Shown piece after piece: positions 33,590 through 41,790 of a DNA stretch of 64,000 nucleotides. Made by a program: the position numbers and the translations under genes. The first letter of the stretch is position 1, and each line of letters starts with the position of its first letter. Origin of the DNA: Burkholderiales bacterium. Its GTDB lineage: Bacteria; Pseudomonadota; Gammaproteobacteria; Burkholderiales; SG8-41. The notes under the pieces were generated by a model. That model ran no database searches, was not told the DNA's origin, and saw nothing but the letters and a program-made list of their open reading frames with translations. The stretch is from the NCBI GenBank assembly GCA_036262035.1, contig DATAJS010000010.1:1178381-1242380 (forward strand), in the 5' to 3' direction.

Positions 33590-34182
33590 CGCGTCGGGCG
33601 CTGCTTGGCTTACTCTATCGCGAAACGGACCCCGACTGGGTGTTCGGCGTGGTCAACGCGCTCAACTCACTGGTCGCCTCTCCGCTGCGCAACATGGCGC
33701 AGACCGCGCAGGCGCTCGTGCACAGCCGCGCCGATACCCGCGTGATGCTGCGTTTCGCGCACTGGGTGACGCTGGTGTACGTCGCGCTCGTCGGCATCCT
33801 CTTCTATACGCCGATGCGCGACGTGATCCTGAGCCGGGTCATGGGCCTGCCGCACGCGCTGAGCAGCTACGCGGCGCCCGGCGTGCAGATGCTGCTGGTG
33901 GTCGTCGTCGCGTGGGGTTACGCGTCGCTGTTTCGCGGCATGCTGTCGGCCATGCGCCGCACCGGTGCGATCGCCGGTAGCGCCGTGGTGCGCTTGATGG
34001 TCGTGACGGCGGTCGGCAGCGTCACGCTGATAGAGCCTGATCTGAACGCCGCGGCGGTCGGCGTCGCCGCGGTGGGCGCGGCGTTCATGACCGAGGCGTT
34101 GATCCTGGGGCTGCGACTCGTCTACTGCAGCCGCGAGCGGGGTCCGCTGTTCCCGGCCGAGCGGGCGGCCGCGCGATCGTAG
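33590..34182 (+). pseudogene. N-terminally truncated multi-pass membrane protein (MATE/ANKH-like)
   Basis: The open frame encodes about 195 residues with four hydrophobic segments (WVTLVYVALVGILFY, MLLVVVVAWGYASL, VVRLMVVTAVGSVTLI, VGVAAVGAAFMTEALILGL) and a conserved-looking entry LVASPLRNMAQTAQALV. It looks like the C-terminal half of a polytopic flippase or exporter. No start or signal lies upstream: the homologous part begins inside the 5' end of the dehalogenase gene on the other strand. A deletion that removed the N-terminal half is the simplest reading. The family assignment is tentative. Confidence 0.6.
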
Positions 34183-34183
34183 C

Positions 34184-34489
34184 TCAGACGATCTTGCAGT
34201 CTTTGCTCCAGCCCTTGCCGTCGATCTTCACGCCTTTGCAATCGGCGTTGGCGCGCAGCTTGAACACGACGCGGCCTGCTTCCGCGCCGGATTGCTCGAT
34301 GCGGTAATCGATGATGTCGCCGCCGAAATGCGACGAAGCGTGCTTGGTGCGATGAAGATAGAGAACGCCGCCCACGAACTTCTGCGCGGTTTCTTCACTC
34401 AGCTGCCAGTATCCGCTCTCCCATTCGTTGCGGGACGGGTCGATCTTGCGAACGCTGTCGGTGCGTTCGACAAAATGAATTTCAGCCAC
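34184..34489 (-). CDS. Conserved hypothetical, 101 residues
   Basis: It starts at GTG 34489 with AGGAG 7 bases ahead. The product is soluble, with an aromatic-rich middle (WESGYWQLSEETAQKFVGG, then VLYLHRTKHASSHFGG) and two Cys at the C-terminus (NADCKGVKI and KDCKIV). I do not recognise the family. It is last in an operon of three (cold-shock protein, hemerythrin-like, this) with a 9-base gap, which hints at a stress role. Confidence 0.7.
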   Translation of the reverse strand: MAEIHFVERTDSVRKIDPSRNEWESGYWQLSEETAQKFVGGVLYLHRTKHASSHFGGDIIDYRIEQSGAEAGRVVFKLRANADCKGVKIDGKGWSKDCKIV

Positions 34490-34498
34490 TGCTGTCTC

Positions 34499-34972
34499 CT
34501 ATAGGTGCCGCGCCATCTCGCTTCGGCGCGCTTTCATGCGGTCGGTGACCGCCGCGAGATCGAGCCGTTCCGCCCGGCGGGCGCGGGGAAATACCCGGGT
34601 TTCTGCGAGCTCGAACTGTTGCTCGACGCGCTCGGTCAGCAGGCTGAACTGCGCGTTGCGTTTCGCGTCGTCCCGAGCCGCCTGCTCGACGCTCGAGACG
34701 AGCTTGCGTATCGCCTGATGTCCTTCCTCGATCTGCGCGAGCAGGTCTTCCATGTCCGGCTCGTCGATGGCTTCGGACACCGCCGGACAGAACAGCTCGC
34801 TCTTGACCGCATCGTGCGTGCGGATCTCGGCGCAGGCGGCTTCGACCACCTCGGCGGCGTCCTCGTCCCTGGCGTGCAGGTATTCAAAATGTCTGAACAT
34901 CGATTCGAGCTCGCGATGGTCCTGCATCAGCAGATCGATGGCGTCCAGTTGCTTGCGGGGTGTTTCGGTCAT
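34499..34972 (-). CDS. Hemerythrin HHE-domain protein with altered C-terminal site
   Basis: The 157-residue, all-helical protein has hemerythrin-like motifs: LMQDHRELESMF near residue 15, EIRTHDAVKSELFCP near residue 50, and EEGHQAIRKLV near residue 85. In the last helix, where HHE proteins normally have HxxxE before FP, the sequence is VEQQFELAETRVFP, so that His is replaced by Gln. Di-iron binding may be weakened or changed. Such proteins sense or scavenge oxygen, NO or iron stress. It follows the cold-shock gene after 12 bases. Confidence 0.82.
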   Translation of the reverse strand: MTETPRKQLDAIDLLMQDHRELESMFRHFEYLHARDEDAAEVVEAACAEIRTHDAVKSELFCPAVSEAIDEPDMEDLLAQIEEGHQAIRKLVSSVEQAARDDAKRNAQFSLLTERVEQQFELAETRVFPRARRAERLDLAAVTDRMKARRSEMARHL

Positions 34973-34984
34973 GTCGGCGCGTTC

Positions 34985-35188
34985 TCAGAGGGGCTTCAGA
35001 TTGACCGCGGAAACACGTCCGTCCTTGCCGCGCTCGGTGTCGAAGGAGATTTTCTGGTTCTCCGCAAGAGTGGCGAGGCCGGCGCTCTGAACTGCCGAGA
35101 TGTGCACGAACACGTCCTTCGAGCCGTCGTCGGGCTGGACGAAACCGAAACCCTTGGTCGCATTGAAGAATTTCACGGTGCCTTGCAT
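34985..35188 (-). CDS. Cold-shock domain protein (CspA family)
   Basis: The 67-residue protein is a complete cold-shock domain: [20 protein letters not shown] carries the RNP1 motif (KGFGFV), and [10 protein letters not shown] carries RNP2. It binds single-stranded RNA and DNA and acts as an RNA chaperone. AAAGGA lies 7 bases before the ATG. It heads an operon with a hemerythrin-like and an unknown gene, an unusual combination. The roughly 160 bases upstream to the palindrome at 35347 are free for a 5' leader, but I cannot show a thermosensor. Confidence 0.95.
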   Translation of the reverse strand: MQGTVKFFNATKGFGFVQPDDGSKDVFVHISAVQSAGLATLAENQKISFDTERGKDGRVSAVNLKPL

Positions 35189-35346
35189 GGTTGAATCCTT
35201 TGAAGTGGGACACGCGCGCGAGGTCAGGTGCGCATCGACGAGCTATAAGAAGGGCGCGGAGCGCACCCGGGGGGCGGGCGCGGACGACAGGGAAGGGTGG
35301 ACACCCCAAGTATGGGACACCGGGGCCGTGTTGGCAATGCCTATCG

Positions 35347-35381
35347 GTCAGGTCCGCATTCGTCGAATGCGGACCTGACCC
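35347..35381. repeat. Palindrome, compensated variant (GGTCAGGTCCGCATT)
   Basis: GGTCAGGTCCGCATTCG (35347-35363) and its complement (35365-35381). Relative to the other copies ACATT became GCATT, and the opposite arm changed to match (AATGCGG), so base pairing is kept. It lies 6 bases past the ThDP-enzyme stop codon. Confidence 0.9.
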
Positions 35382-35387
35382 TCCTGG

Positions 35388-37040
35388 CTACTCGTCCTTC
35401 CCGTACAGCACGCGCCGGAACGGCAGGCTGATCACCGCTTTCGAGATACGGGCGTCGATGATCATCGGCCCCGGCTCAGCCACCCATTCCGCGACGCCTT
35501 TGCGCACCTCGTCGACGCTGCGCGCCAGAGAGCCGCGTGCGCCCCACGCCCGCGCGAGGGCGCCCATGTCCGGCGAACGAATCGCGGACGTCTCCGGATC
35601 CATGTCGTGCGCGCGCAGCTTGTGGTATTCCGAGCCGAGCGCTTCGTCGTTCTGCACCACGATCAGGAGAGGCAGGTTGTAACGCACCGCCGTGTCGAAG
35701 TCCGACAGGTGCATCATCGTGCTCGCGTCGCCGTCGATGAGGACCGCCGGCTTGTTGCCCATCGCGAACATCGCGCCCATCGCGGTCGGGAACATCTGGC
35801 CGATGCAGCCGAAGAAGCCCGAGTTGTGCACGTACGGCCGCGCCTTGAAGGTGTTCATCGTCGTGAGCGCCGACTGCGCGCCGCTGCCGATGAACATGCC
35901 GACGTCGCCGGGCACGAGCTCGTCCACGGTGCGCGCGACGAGCCGCGGGTCGATGGTGCCGGGCTCGATCTCGAACTCGGTGCGGTCCTCGTACATGTTG
36001 GAGAGGCGCTCGAGCGTCTCGCCGGTGCGGTAGCCGGCCTGCTTGAAGCCGCGCTTTTCCAGCAGGGCGTCGAGCGCTTCGAGGCCTTCTTTCGCGTCGC
36101 TCTGCACGTAGATGTCCGCGCCCTTGCCGTTCCCGAGAACGACGTGCGGCTTGGGATCGAGGTGGATGAACTTCGCGTTGGGGTAGAGATAGCCGTGCTC
36201 CGTCGTGTGGCGGTTCAGGCTCGCACCCACGCCGATCACCACGTCGGCCTCGTGCAGGAGCTGCATCGAGGCTTTGGTCGCGTACAGGCCGGAGACGCCC
36301 GCGTGGTACTCGGTCTTGTCGGAGAGCCACGTCTTGGCGCGCAGGCTCGTGGCGACGAGGCCGCCGATGCGCTCGCCGAGCTTGAGCACCGCGTCGCCCG
36401 CGCCCGACCAGACCGCGCCGCGGCCGACGACGATCACCGGCTTTTTGCTCTTCGCGATGAGGTCCGCGGCTTTTTTCAGCGCGCCCTCGTCCATCACGCC
36501 GGCGCGGTTCGGCAGCAGGCTCGCCGACGGCACGTAAGGCTCGTCGTCGTCCCATTTGCCCTGCTGGACGTCCATCGGCGCGCTCAGCATGACCGGGCGC
36601 CGTTCGAGCTTCGCCTTGTAGAAGGCGCGGCGCACCGCTTCGTCCGCGAATTCGCCGGTGTCGAGGCGGATGAACGCCGTCTCGACGCCGTCGGCGAAGC
36701 GCGACTGGTTGAGGCCCTGGTGATAATCGGGATCTTTCGCCGGGCGCTCGCCGACGAACGCCACGACGGGCGACTCGGCGCGCGCTGCGACGACGCACGC
36801 CGTTGCGAGCTGCGTCACGCCCGGACCGCACGTGGCGGTCGCGACGCCGGGCGTCTGCGCGTGGCGAGCCCAGCCGTCGGCCATGCCCATGCCGACGCCT
36901 TCGTGACGCACTTCGACGCATTCCACGCCGCGATCGAGCAGCGCGTTCATCCAGTACATGTTGCCGTCGCCCATCATGCCGAAGACGTGCGAGGTGCCTT
37001 CGGCGATGAAGGCTTCGGCCATGCGTTCGTAGACTTTCAT
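35388..37040 (-). CDS. ThDP-dependent enzyme of the acetolactate synthase superfamily
   Basis: The 550-residue protein has E47 (VRHEGVGMGMADGWAR), the GDGNMYW segment shared with the enzyme at 2626, a central domain with KPVIVVGRGAVWSGAG, and a C-terminal site LIDGDASTMMHLSDFD with Asn in VVQNDEALG. GDAS replaces GDGS. It appears monocistronic, with GGGAGG before the ATG. It is the last gene before the AT-rich island, so the island inserted upstream of it without disrupting it. The reaction is unassigned. Confidence 0.85.
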   Translation of the reverse strand: MKVYERMAEAFIAEGTSHVFGMMGDGNMYWMNALLDRGVECVEVRHEGVGMGMADGWARHAQTPGVATATCGPGVTQLATACVVAARAESPVVAFVGERPAKDPDYHQGLNQSRFADGVETAFIRLDTGEFADEAVRRAFYKAKLERRPVMLSAPMDVQQGKWDDDEPYVPSASLLPNRAGVMDEGALKKAADLIAKSKKPVIVVGRGAVWSGAGDAVLKLGERIGGLVATSLRAKTWLSDKTEYHAGVSGLYATKASMQLLHEADVVIGVGASLNRHTTEHGYLYPNAKFIHLDPKPHVVLGNGKGADIYVQSDAKEGLEALDALLEKRGFKQAGYRTGETLERLSNMYEDRTEFEIEPGTIDPRLVARTVDELVPGDVGMFIGSGAQSALTTMNTFKARPYVHNSGFFGCIGQMFPTAMGAMFAMGNKPAVLIDGDASTMMHLSDFDTAVRYNLPLLIVVQNDEALGSEYHKLRAHDMDPETSAIRSPDMGALARAWGARGSLARSVDEVRKGVAEWVAEPGPMIIDARISKAVISLPFRRVLYGKDE

Positions 37041-37057
37041 CGAACCTCCCTTCTGGT

Positions 37058-37306
37058 GTGGCGTTAAAAACTCAGTATGTTCGCCTTCTATGGTTTGCTC
37101 GGGATGATCCGGCCACTGAACATGATCTGCGCCATGTGCGATGTCCCGCTGGATGCAAGGGCGTCTTGCTAGGGCGTGGTCATTATCAAGGGATTAGTCG
37201 CGATGAGGCGGTTCAGGGTGCTATCCGACAAATGTCGAGCCCGCTGGGCTTGAATCCGATTCCCTTCACCAAAGGCCCGTGCCCATTGCTCCTCATGATG
37301 CTTTAA
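37058..37306 (+). CDS. Possible small ORF at the left edge of the island
   Basis: The gap 37041-37399 (359 bases) holds no recognisable gene. One frame from GTG 37058 encodes 82 residues with HVRCPAGCKGVLLGRGHYQG, two Cys spaced by three residues and a His nearby. No ribosome site is evident and the C-terminus (CPLLLMML) looks unnatural, so it may be chance or a remnant. AT-rich CTTTAATATG at 37301-37310 could be a promoter -10 for the island operon, but no good -35 is placed correctly. Confidence 0.22.
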   Translation: MALKTQYVRLLWFARDDPATEHDLRHVRCPAGCKGVLLGRGHYQGISRDEAVQGAIRQMSSPLGLNPIPFTKGPCPLLLMML

Positions 37307-37399
37307 TATGTTCTGAGGCTGCGCCTAAGAGATTACAAGATAGGGCGCAAGTCGGCACCTGCATGCGCTCTCTTGGACCTAACGTTGCGGGGAGGGGAT

Positions 37400-39526
37400 T
37401 TGTCCGAAACCCAGCTCTGGTTAACTGTCTTTGAGGATAGTCGTCCCGAGTGGCCGCCGACGCTCGACAGTACCGGATGGCGTATTGCCCTAACAGCGTC
37501 AGACACGTTGCAGGGATGCGAATTTCCGGGCGCATGCCGATCTAACCCGGTATTTCCCGCGTTCTCGGACCTACCTCTACCGACCCTGGGCAACGGAGTT
37601 CATCACCTTTACTTTCTGTGCTTTCATTCGGCGTTTCGAGTTCTCGCTCGGTTGCTTGAGAATGCTCCGCCGGAGTCCCAATCGGGACTCTTCTTCACCT
37701 CGGGCATTGCATCGGTACTCTGGATCTCACCTGCCCCAGATTTGCTAGACCGCATCGAATCGCTCTGCGAAGCCCGTCCTTGGGCGAGCGAGGTGTGGCG
37801 AGTAGAAGATGCTCGCATAGTGTCGGTAAAGACGAAGGTCGGGTCACTGAGTGCTGCTGAGGTTCCCGCAGTTCGTATTGAATCGTACGGATCGCTTCCT
37901 CTGGCGCAGCGAATGACGGTAGACGAGTTCGTTTCTAGCATCGGCTTACTTTTGCCGAAGATCGCGATTCATATGCCAAGTGAGGTGAAGATATATGACC
38001 AGATCGTCTCACTTGCAAACGAACTCATTGCTGAAATGAACTACGTTTGTAACCCCGTCGGAGCGCCACCGCTGACCCTCGGCGAATACGTCCAAGCGGA
38101 TTTTCGTACGGATCGCGCCTTAGTCGAAACAATCTTGCACCAGGACACCGATCGTTTAATCCAGATAAACGCGGGCCTGTCTTATTTATCAACTCAAGCG
38201 CTTTCCGGTGCAGTGCCCATACTTGAGCGTCGAAGTCTTATTCGGCGCTATTCGCTGCTCGGCGTAGGAACCGCGATCTTGGCATTGACCAGGCTTGCGC
38301 GATGTATTGAGAAGGCATTTTCTGAAGGAGCGCTTGAGACAGGGCTTGCCACTCACGCACCATTTGCCAGCCCGCTACCAGGACTCGACAAACTTCCGAA
38401 CTATGATCCGCGCGGTTGGAAGGACAGTTCGGTTAATCGCTGGCACGGAACGGTTCCTGCTCGTGAACCCTATCCCAAATTGCCCTACTTCAGTGGCACG
38501 CTCGGTTTTCGTGAAAGCGAATATACGATTTCCGCAGCTATTCAAGCTCTCGCTGCCGGCGGTAGTCCCGAGTGGAGTCTTCTGACACTGACGCATGAAA
38601 TGGTGCATGGCCACGTGCGGAGTCTACTTTCCATCATCTTGCAGGGCGAGCCGGACCGGCGGCCCGAAGCTACATGGCAGGAGTTCTACCAGCGGTTTTC
38701 CGATCAAGTCGAGGGGCGACCAATAAGCCAACATTCGTTTCTTGACTCGCTACGAGCAGTGATTCTGTTTTATTGCTGCATGACGATAACGCACGGTTCC
38801 TTGACCCGCCCGGTTGATAACAAAAGCACACTCACGGACGTCAGTGTTGGCTTCTACTTGCCGAATAATGCAGAGAGCCTGCGACTCGTTTTAGAAACGG
38901 AATTTCGAAATATTAACGAGGTGCTCGTACATGTCCTCGACCTGCATTATTTTTATCGAAGCAGCTTGTCGGCGTATGTGCCGCTAATTTGGCGGTCGTG
39001 GTCAATAATGCCGCAGGTTCGCGGCGACCTCAGGCAGTATTTGCTTCGGACGCTTCTCGTTGCGGCTACGAAGATATCAGGCACTCCGTTTGAGAGATTC
39101 CGTCAGTCACTTACGCGCGTCAGTGAACTACTCGCTCGAATAAAGCACGCTGGCGGTAGCGGCACGTCCACGATTGATGCCGCATTGGAATTCCTGAGTT
39201 CGAAGGAGCAGGTGGATGACCTTTTCTTCCCCTTTATGGCGAGCTTGGTATTAGTCGATCTTACGCATCACGTACTAACTTCGAATGCGATCCGGGGAAG
39301 CCTCAACGGTGCAGACCCACATCTGAAGATCGAGACAAATCATGCTTCGTTTGAAGAGTGGTTTGAGTATGCGATGCCGGATGGATTTGTGGATGACGAA
39401 GTGGCGGCGCCGGCTGCATTTATCGCGGATCGTCTATCGAAGAAACTTCTTTACGGTGACGCAGGCAAGCTTGAATTTGACACTGTTCTTATGTTCCTCG
39501 CTTGTTGCTCACAATCGACGGGGTGA
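37400..39526 (+). CDS. Large protein with HEMVH metalloprotease-like motif (island gene 1)
   Basis: The 708-residue protein of unknown family starts at TTG 37400 (MSETQLWLTVFEDS), with GGGGAGGGGA just before; a TTG at 37373 has no ribosome site. HEMVH at 399-403 lies in a hydrophobic helix (LLTLTHEMVHGHVRSLLSI), as in zincin proteases. A possible third ligand region is NINEVLVHVLD (E507). No signal peptide or membrane segment is visible. The N-terminal 200 residues are beta-rich, the remainder helical. Base and codon use is clearly more AT-rich than the flanks. It is followed 9 bases later by island gene 2, so it is part of one operon ending in a SIR2-like gene. The function is not known. Confidence 0.8.
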   Translation: MSETQLWLTVFEDSRPEWPPTLDSTGWRIALTASDTLQGCEFPGACRSNPVFPAFSDLPLPTLGNGVHHLYFLCFHSAFRVLARLLENAPPESQSGLFFTSGIASVLWISPAPDLLDRIESLCEARPWASEVWRVEDARIVSVKTKVGSLSAAEVPAVRIESYGSLPLAQRMTVDEFVSSIGLLLPKIAIHMPSEVKIYDQIVSLANELIAEMNYVCNPVGAPPLTLGEYVQADFRTDRALVETILHQDTDRLIQINAGLSYLSTQALSGAVPILERRSLIRRYSLLGVGTAILALTRLARCIEKAFSEGALETGLATHAPFASPLPGLDKLPNYDPRGWKDSSVNRWHGTVPAREPYPKLPYFSGTLGFRESEYTISAAIQALAAGGSPEWSLLTLTHEMVHGHVRSLLSIILQGEPDRRPEATWQEFYQRFSDQVEGRPISQHSFLDSLRAVILFYCCMTITHGSLTRPVDNKSTLTDVSVGFYLPNNAESLRLVLETEFRNINEVLVHVLDLHYFYRSSLSAYVPLIWRSWSIMPQVRGDLRQYLLRTLLVAATKISGTPFERFRQSLTRVSELLARIKHAGGSGTSTIDAALEFLSSKEQVDDLFFPFMASLVLVDLTHHVLTSNAIRGSLNGADPHLKIETNHASFEEWFEYAMPDGFVDDEVAAPAAFIADRLSKKLLYGDAGKLEFDTVLMFLACCSQSTG

Positions 39527-39535
39527 GGTAACGCG

Positions 39536-40378
39536 ATGAAAGAGAATAACCACGGCGCGAATTTCATAGCAGATCAGAGGTACTACCATTTTATTTTTGC
39601 TCGCAATAACCGCGGTACGAACTTAGCGGAGTATTGGCGGCGCTTAGGTCGCTTGGTAAACGTTCGCGCATCTCTCGATTACAAGGATAGCAAAGCGGAG
39701 ATTCAACACAGGAAACTACGCTCGAGTACCGCCTTTGCGCGGGGAGCGGTCGCTGAGGCATTGTCAGAGGATGGGACCGGGCGCCCACCCTATTTATATG
39801 ACGTGATTGCTGCCGCAACGACTATACGCGGTGACAGGTATTTCGCTTTTGGATTTCCGTTCGTGGGCCTAGCCGCTGAGATCATGCGCGAACTCATGGA
39901 TGGGCAAGCGTTCTTTAAACGAGGCGAGGTGCTTGGTGTCGATGTATCTAAGCTTATTGCGTCCGCCGAGGAGGGCTTGAATAGATTCGATTCAATGAGC
40001 GCTCAAGTTGTTGGGGTCAAATTCATCGTCACTGACGACAAGTCGCTCACGGCAGTGCGTCTGGGGGGGGACGATCCCTTGAGCGCGGAGGTTTACGTAG
40101 AATTCTTGCGCCAAAAAGTTAAGGCTGGGTATTTCCTGCCGAATCATTGCGTGCTTGCCTGTGAACGTGAGTGGGAAAATGGAGAATCAAGCGAAGTGTC
40201 ACGGGCCTTCCGTTCCCGGCTGCACGTAGCGCGCGACGGGCACTTTAAGTTCTACGCGCATGTTGGGTGCAGCAATTTGCGATTGATTCCATATGCCTTG
40301 GGCCAACTTAAATCGTTGGGCTGCTTCGAAAAGGTCTACAGCAATCCGTTTCTAAAGACCACAGAAGACGAAGACTAA
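39536..40378 (+). CDS. Unknown 280-residue protein (island gene 2)
   Basis: The ATG has GAGG 6 bases ahead, right after the stop of island gene 1. The protein is soluble and of mixed alpha/beta character. Visible features are an Arg-rich start (YYHFIFARNNRGTNLAEYWR), RGDRYFAFGFPFVGLAAEIM near residue 100, VVGVKFIVTDDKSLTAVRLG near residue 160, and an acidic C-terminus (KTTEDED). I recognise no motif for nuclease, ATPase, TIR or HEPN activity. Its place between a protease-like and a SIR2-like gene suggests an adaptor or sensor of the same system. Codon use matches the other two island genes. Confidence 0.78.
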   Translation: MKENNHGANFIADQRYYHFIFARNNRGTNLAEYWRRLGRLVNVRASLDYKDSKAEIQHRKLRSSTAFARGAVAEALSEDGTGRPPYLYDVIAAATTIRGDRYFAFGFPFVGLAAEIMRELMDGQAFFKRGEVLGVDVSKLIASAEEGLNRFDSMSAQVVGVKFIVTDDKSLTAVRLGGDDPLSAEVYVEFLRQKVKAGYFLPNHCVLACEREWENGESSEVSRAFRSRLHVARDGHFKFYAHVGCSNLRLIPYALGQLKSLGCFEKVYSNPFLKTTEDED

Positions 40379-40399
40379 CCAATCCGCGCGAGTTTGCTA

Positions 40400-41305
40400 A
40401 TGCCCTTTGACTACTTGACGACAGATACCCGAGCGCTGGAAGCGCTATCCTCGAATTTAGTAGCGGGCACGCTTGTATTGTTTTTGGGCGCAGGCACCTC
40501 GTTAGGAGCAGGCCTACCGGATTGGCCAACGCTGATCGTAAGATTGCGCACGCTCGCCAAATTGCCTATCGACAAGATTACGGCAGGGGCGTCATCCGAT
40601 GAACTTCAAGCTGCTGCTGACGAGGTTCTTCGTGAGTTTTGCAAAGGCGACGACGAATTGTTCGCACGCATGGTTAAGGAAGCTCTCTATGAGGACGTGA
40701 CGCTTTCCGAAACCATCCTCCATAATGACGCCTTAATTGCGCTCGGGGCGCTAATGACAGGGAGTCGCCGCGGCAAAGTCTCACGCGCCATTACTTTCAA
40801 TTTCGACAGTGTTCTGGAGTGGTATCTCTCTCTGTGTGGGATTGTGCCTCGGGTAGTTCTGCAACCGCCGACCCTTGAAGGTGCTGAGGATGTTCGCGTT
40901 TATCACCCTCACGGGTTCCTCGCGCATCCAGATCTGAAGTCGCGTGATAGCCGATTTGTAATTTTAGGATTACATGCGGTGAACAAACGTCTCGGTACGA
41001 TCGGTGATCCCTGGTTCGAAATGCTGCGACACCTTTTGCGATCTGGCGTTGGGTTGTTTGTGGGGGTGTCGCCAAGAACCTTCCGCGACCGGGCTCTCGC
41101 ACCGTTGCTGGTTGCGGTGGGGGAAGAGTTGAAGGATGTGCGGCCGACGGCGTTCTGGATCATGCCGGAGGACACTGACAACCGCGACGAGCTGCAGCGA
41201 GAATTCTTGTCGACCAACGTCGTCCCGTTGTTTCGAAGCAAGGGCGAAATCCCCGGCTTTTTGCTCAGCATCTGTAGGCATGCTGCGCAGGGCGTTATTG
41301 TGTGA
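40400..41305 (+). CDS. SIR2-like domain protein, probable NAD-consuming effector (island gene 3)
   Basis: The 301-residue protein has the bacterial SIR2-like pattern. FLGAGTSLGAGLPDW at residues 28-42 is the NAD-binding loop, TFNFDSVLE holds N134 and D136, YHPHGF holds H171 in the position of the catalytic His, and VGVSPRTFRDRAL lies near residue 220 (the family's S-x-x-D-x-x-I/L region). In defence systems such domains hydrolyse NAD+ to stop growth after infection. There is no long helical or repeat C-terminal extension, so sensing must come from its partners. The start is ATG 40400; the upstream gene ends 21 bases before. Confidence 0.85.
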   Translation: MPFDYLTTDTRALEALSSNLVAGTLVLFLGAGTSLGAGLPDWPTLIVRLRTLAKLPIDKITAGASSDELQAAADEVLREFCKGDDELFARMVKEALYEDVTLSETILHNDALIALGALMTGSRRGKVSRAITFNFDSVLEWYLSLCGIVPRVVLQPPTLEGAEDVRVYHPHGFLAHPDLKSRDSRFVILGLHAVNKRLGTIGDPWFEMLRHLLRSGVGLFVGVSPRTFRDRALAPLLVAVGEELKDVRPTAFWIMPEDTDNRDELQREFLSTNVVPLFRSKGEIPGFLLSICRHAAQGVIV

Positions 41306-41365
41306 TGGGCCTTGACTTTGCTACCGATCCACAGGTAATATCCCCGGTTCCCCCGGACTGTCGCA

Positions 41366-41665
41366 ATGCCTAACCCTTACCGCGCGTTTCGCCAGCTTGA
41401 GCGGCTCATCTTTCGTGGCGTTCCAGAGCAGCCGGAGCCCCTGTGGCTTCGCGACGGCAATGCCCACGTACCCGAGCGCCTAACTGGGCGATCACAGCTG
41501 GCTGGAGGGCTTCCCGCCTCGACACTGACCGGCGCAACGCTAGTGGCGACGATCGTATATTCCCCTTCATCGGGACAAGTTCTATACGTGCGACAGCAAG
41601 CGGCGGCGCCTAGCGCGCAGCCTACCGACGCCCCTCAGCCATCTAATGGGAATTCGGCTGTCTGA
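41366..41665 (+). CDS. Possible small island gene, 99 residues
   Basis: The frame starts at ATG 41366, 60 bases behind the SIR2-like gene, and encodes MPNPYRAFRQLERLIFRGVP, a hydrophobic beta-type middle (LTGATLVATIVYSP) and a Pro/Ala/Ser-rich tail. The ribosome site is weak. It may be a real accessory gene or chance coding at the island edge. The following 125 bases to 41790 contain no gene or tRNA. Confidence 0.35.
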   Translation: MPNPYRAFRQLERLIFRGVPEQPEPLWLRDGNAHVPERLTGRSQLAGGLPASTLTGATLVATIVYSPSSGQVLYVRQQAAAPSAQPTDAPQPSNGNSAV

Positions 41666-41790
41666 AGCGTTCCGGTAACTCGATTCCCCGCACGTCACGA
41701 CTGCGGCGTAGCAGTCTCATGGTTTGAAGCGCAAGGCGACTGAACACGCCGCTTGTTGGGCTACAGAGGAGTTGACGGCGACTCCTCCAG

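Noticed and set aside
37041..37399. tRNA or attachment site at the left island border
   Set aside because: No cloverleaf pattern and no repeat shared with 41690-41790 could be found by eye.
41321..41790. Extension of the defence operon past the SIR2-like gene
   Set aside because: One 99-codon frame exists but has a weak start and no motif; kept as a low-confidence feature only.
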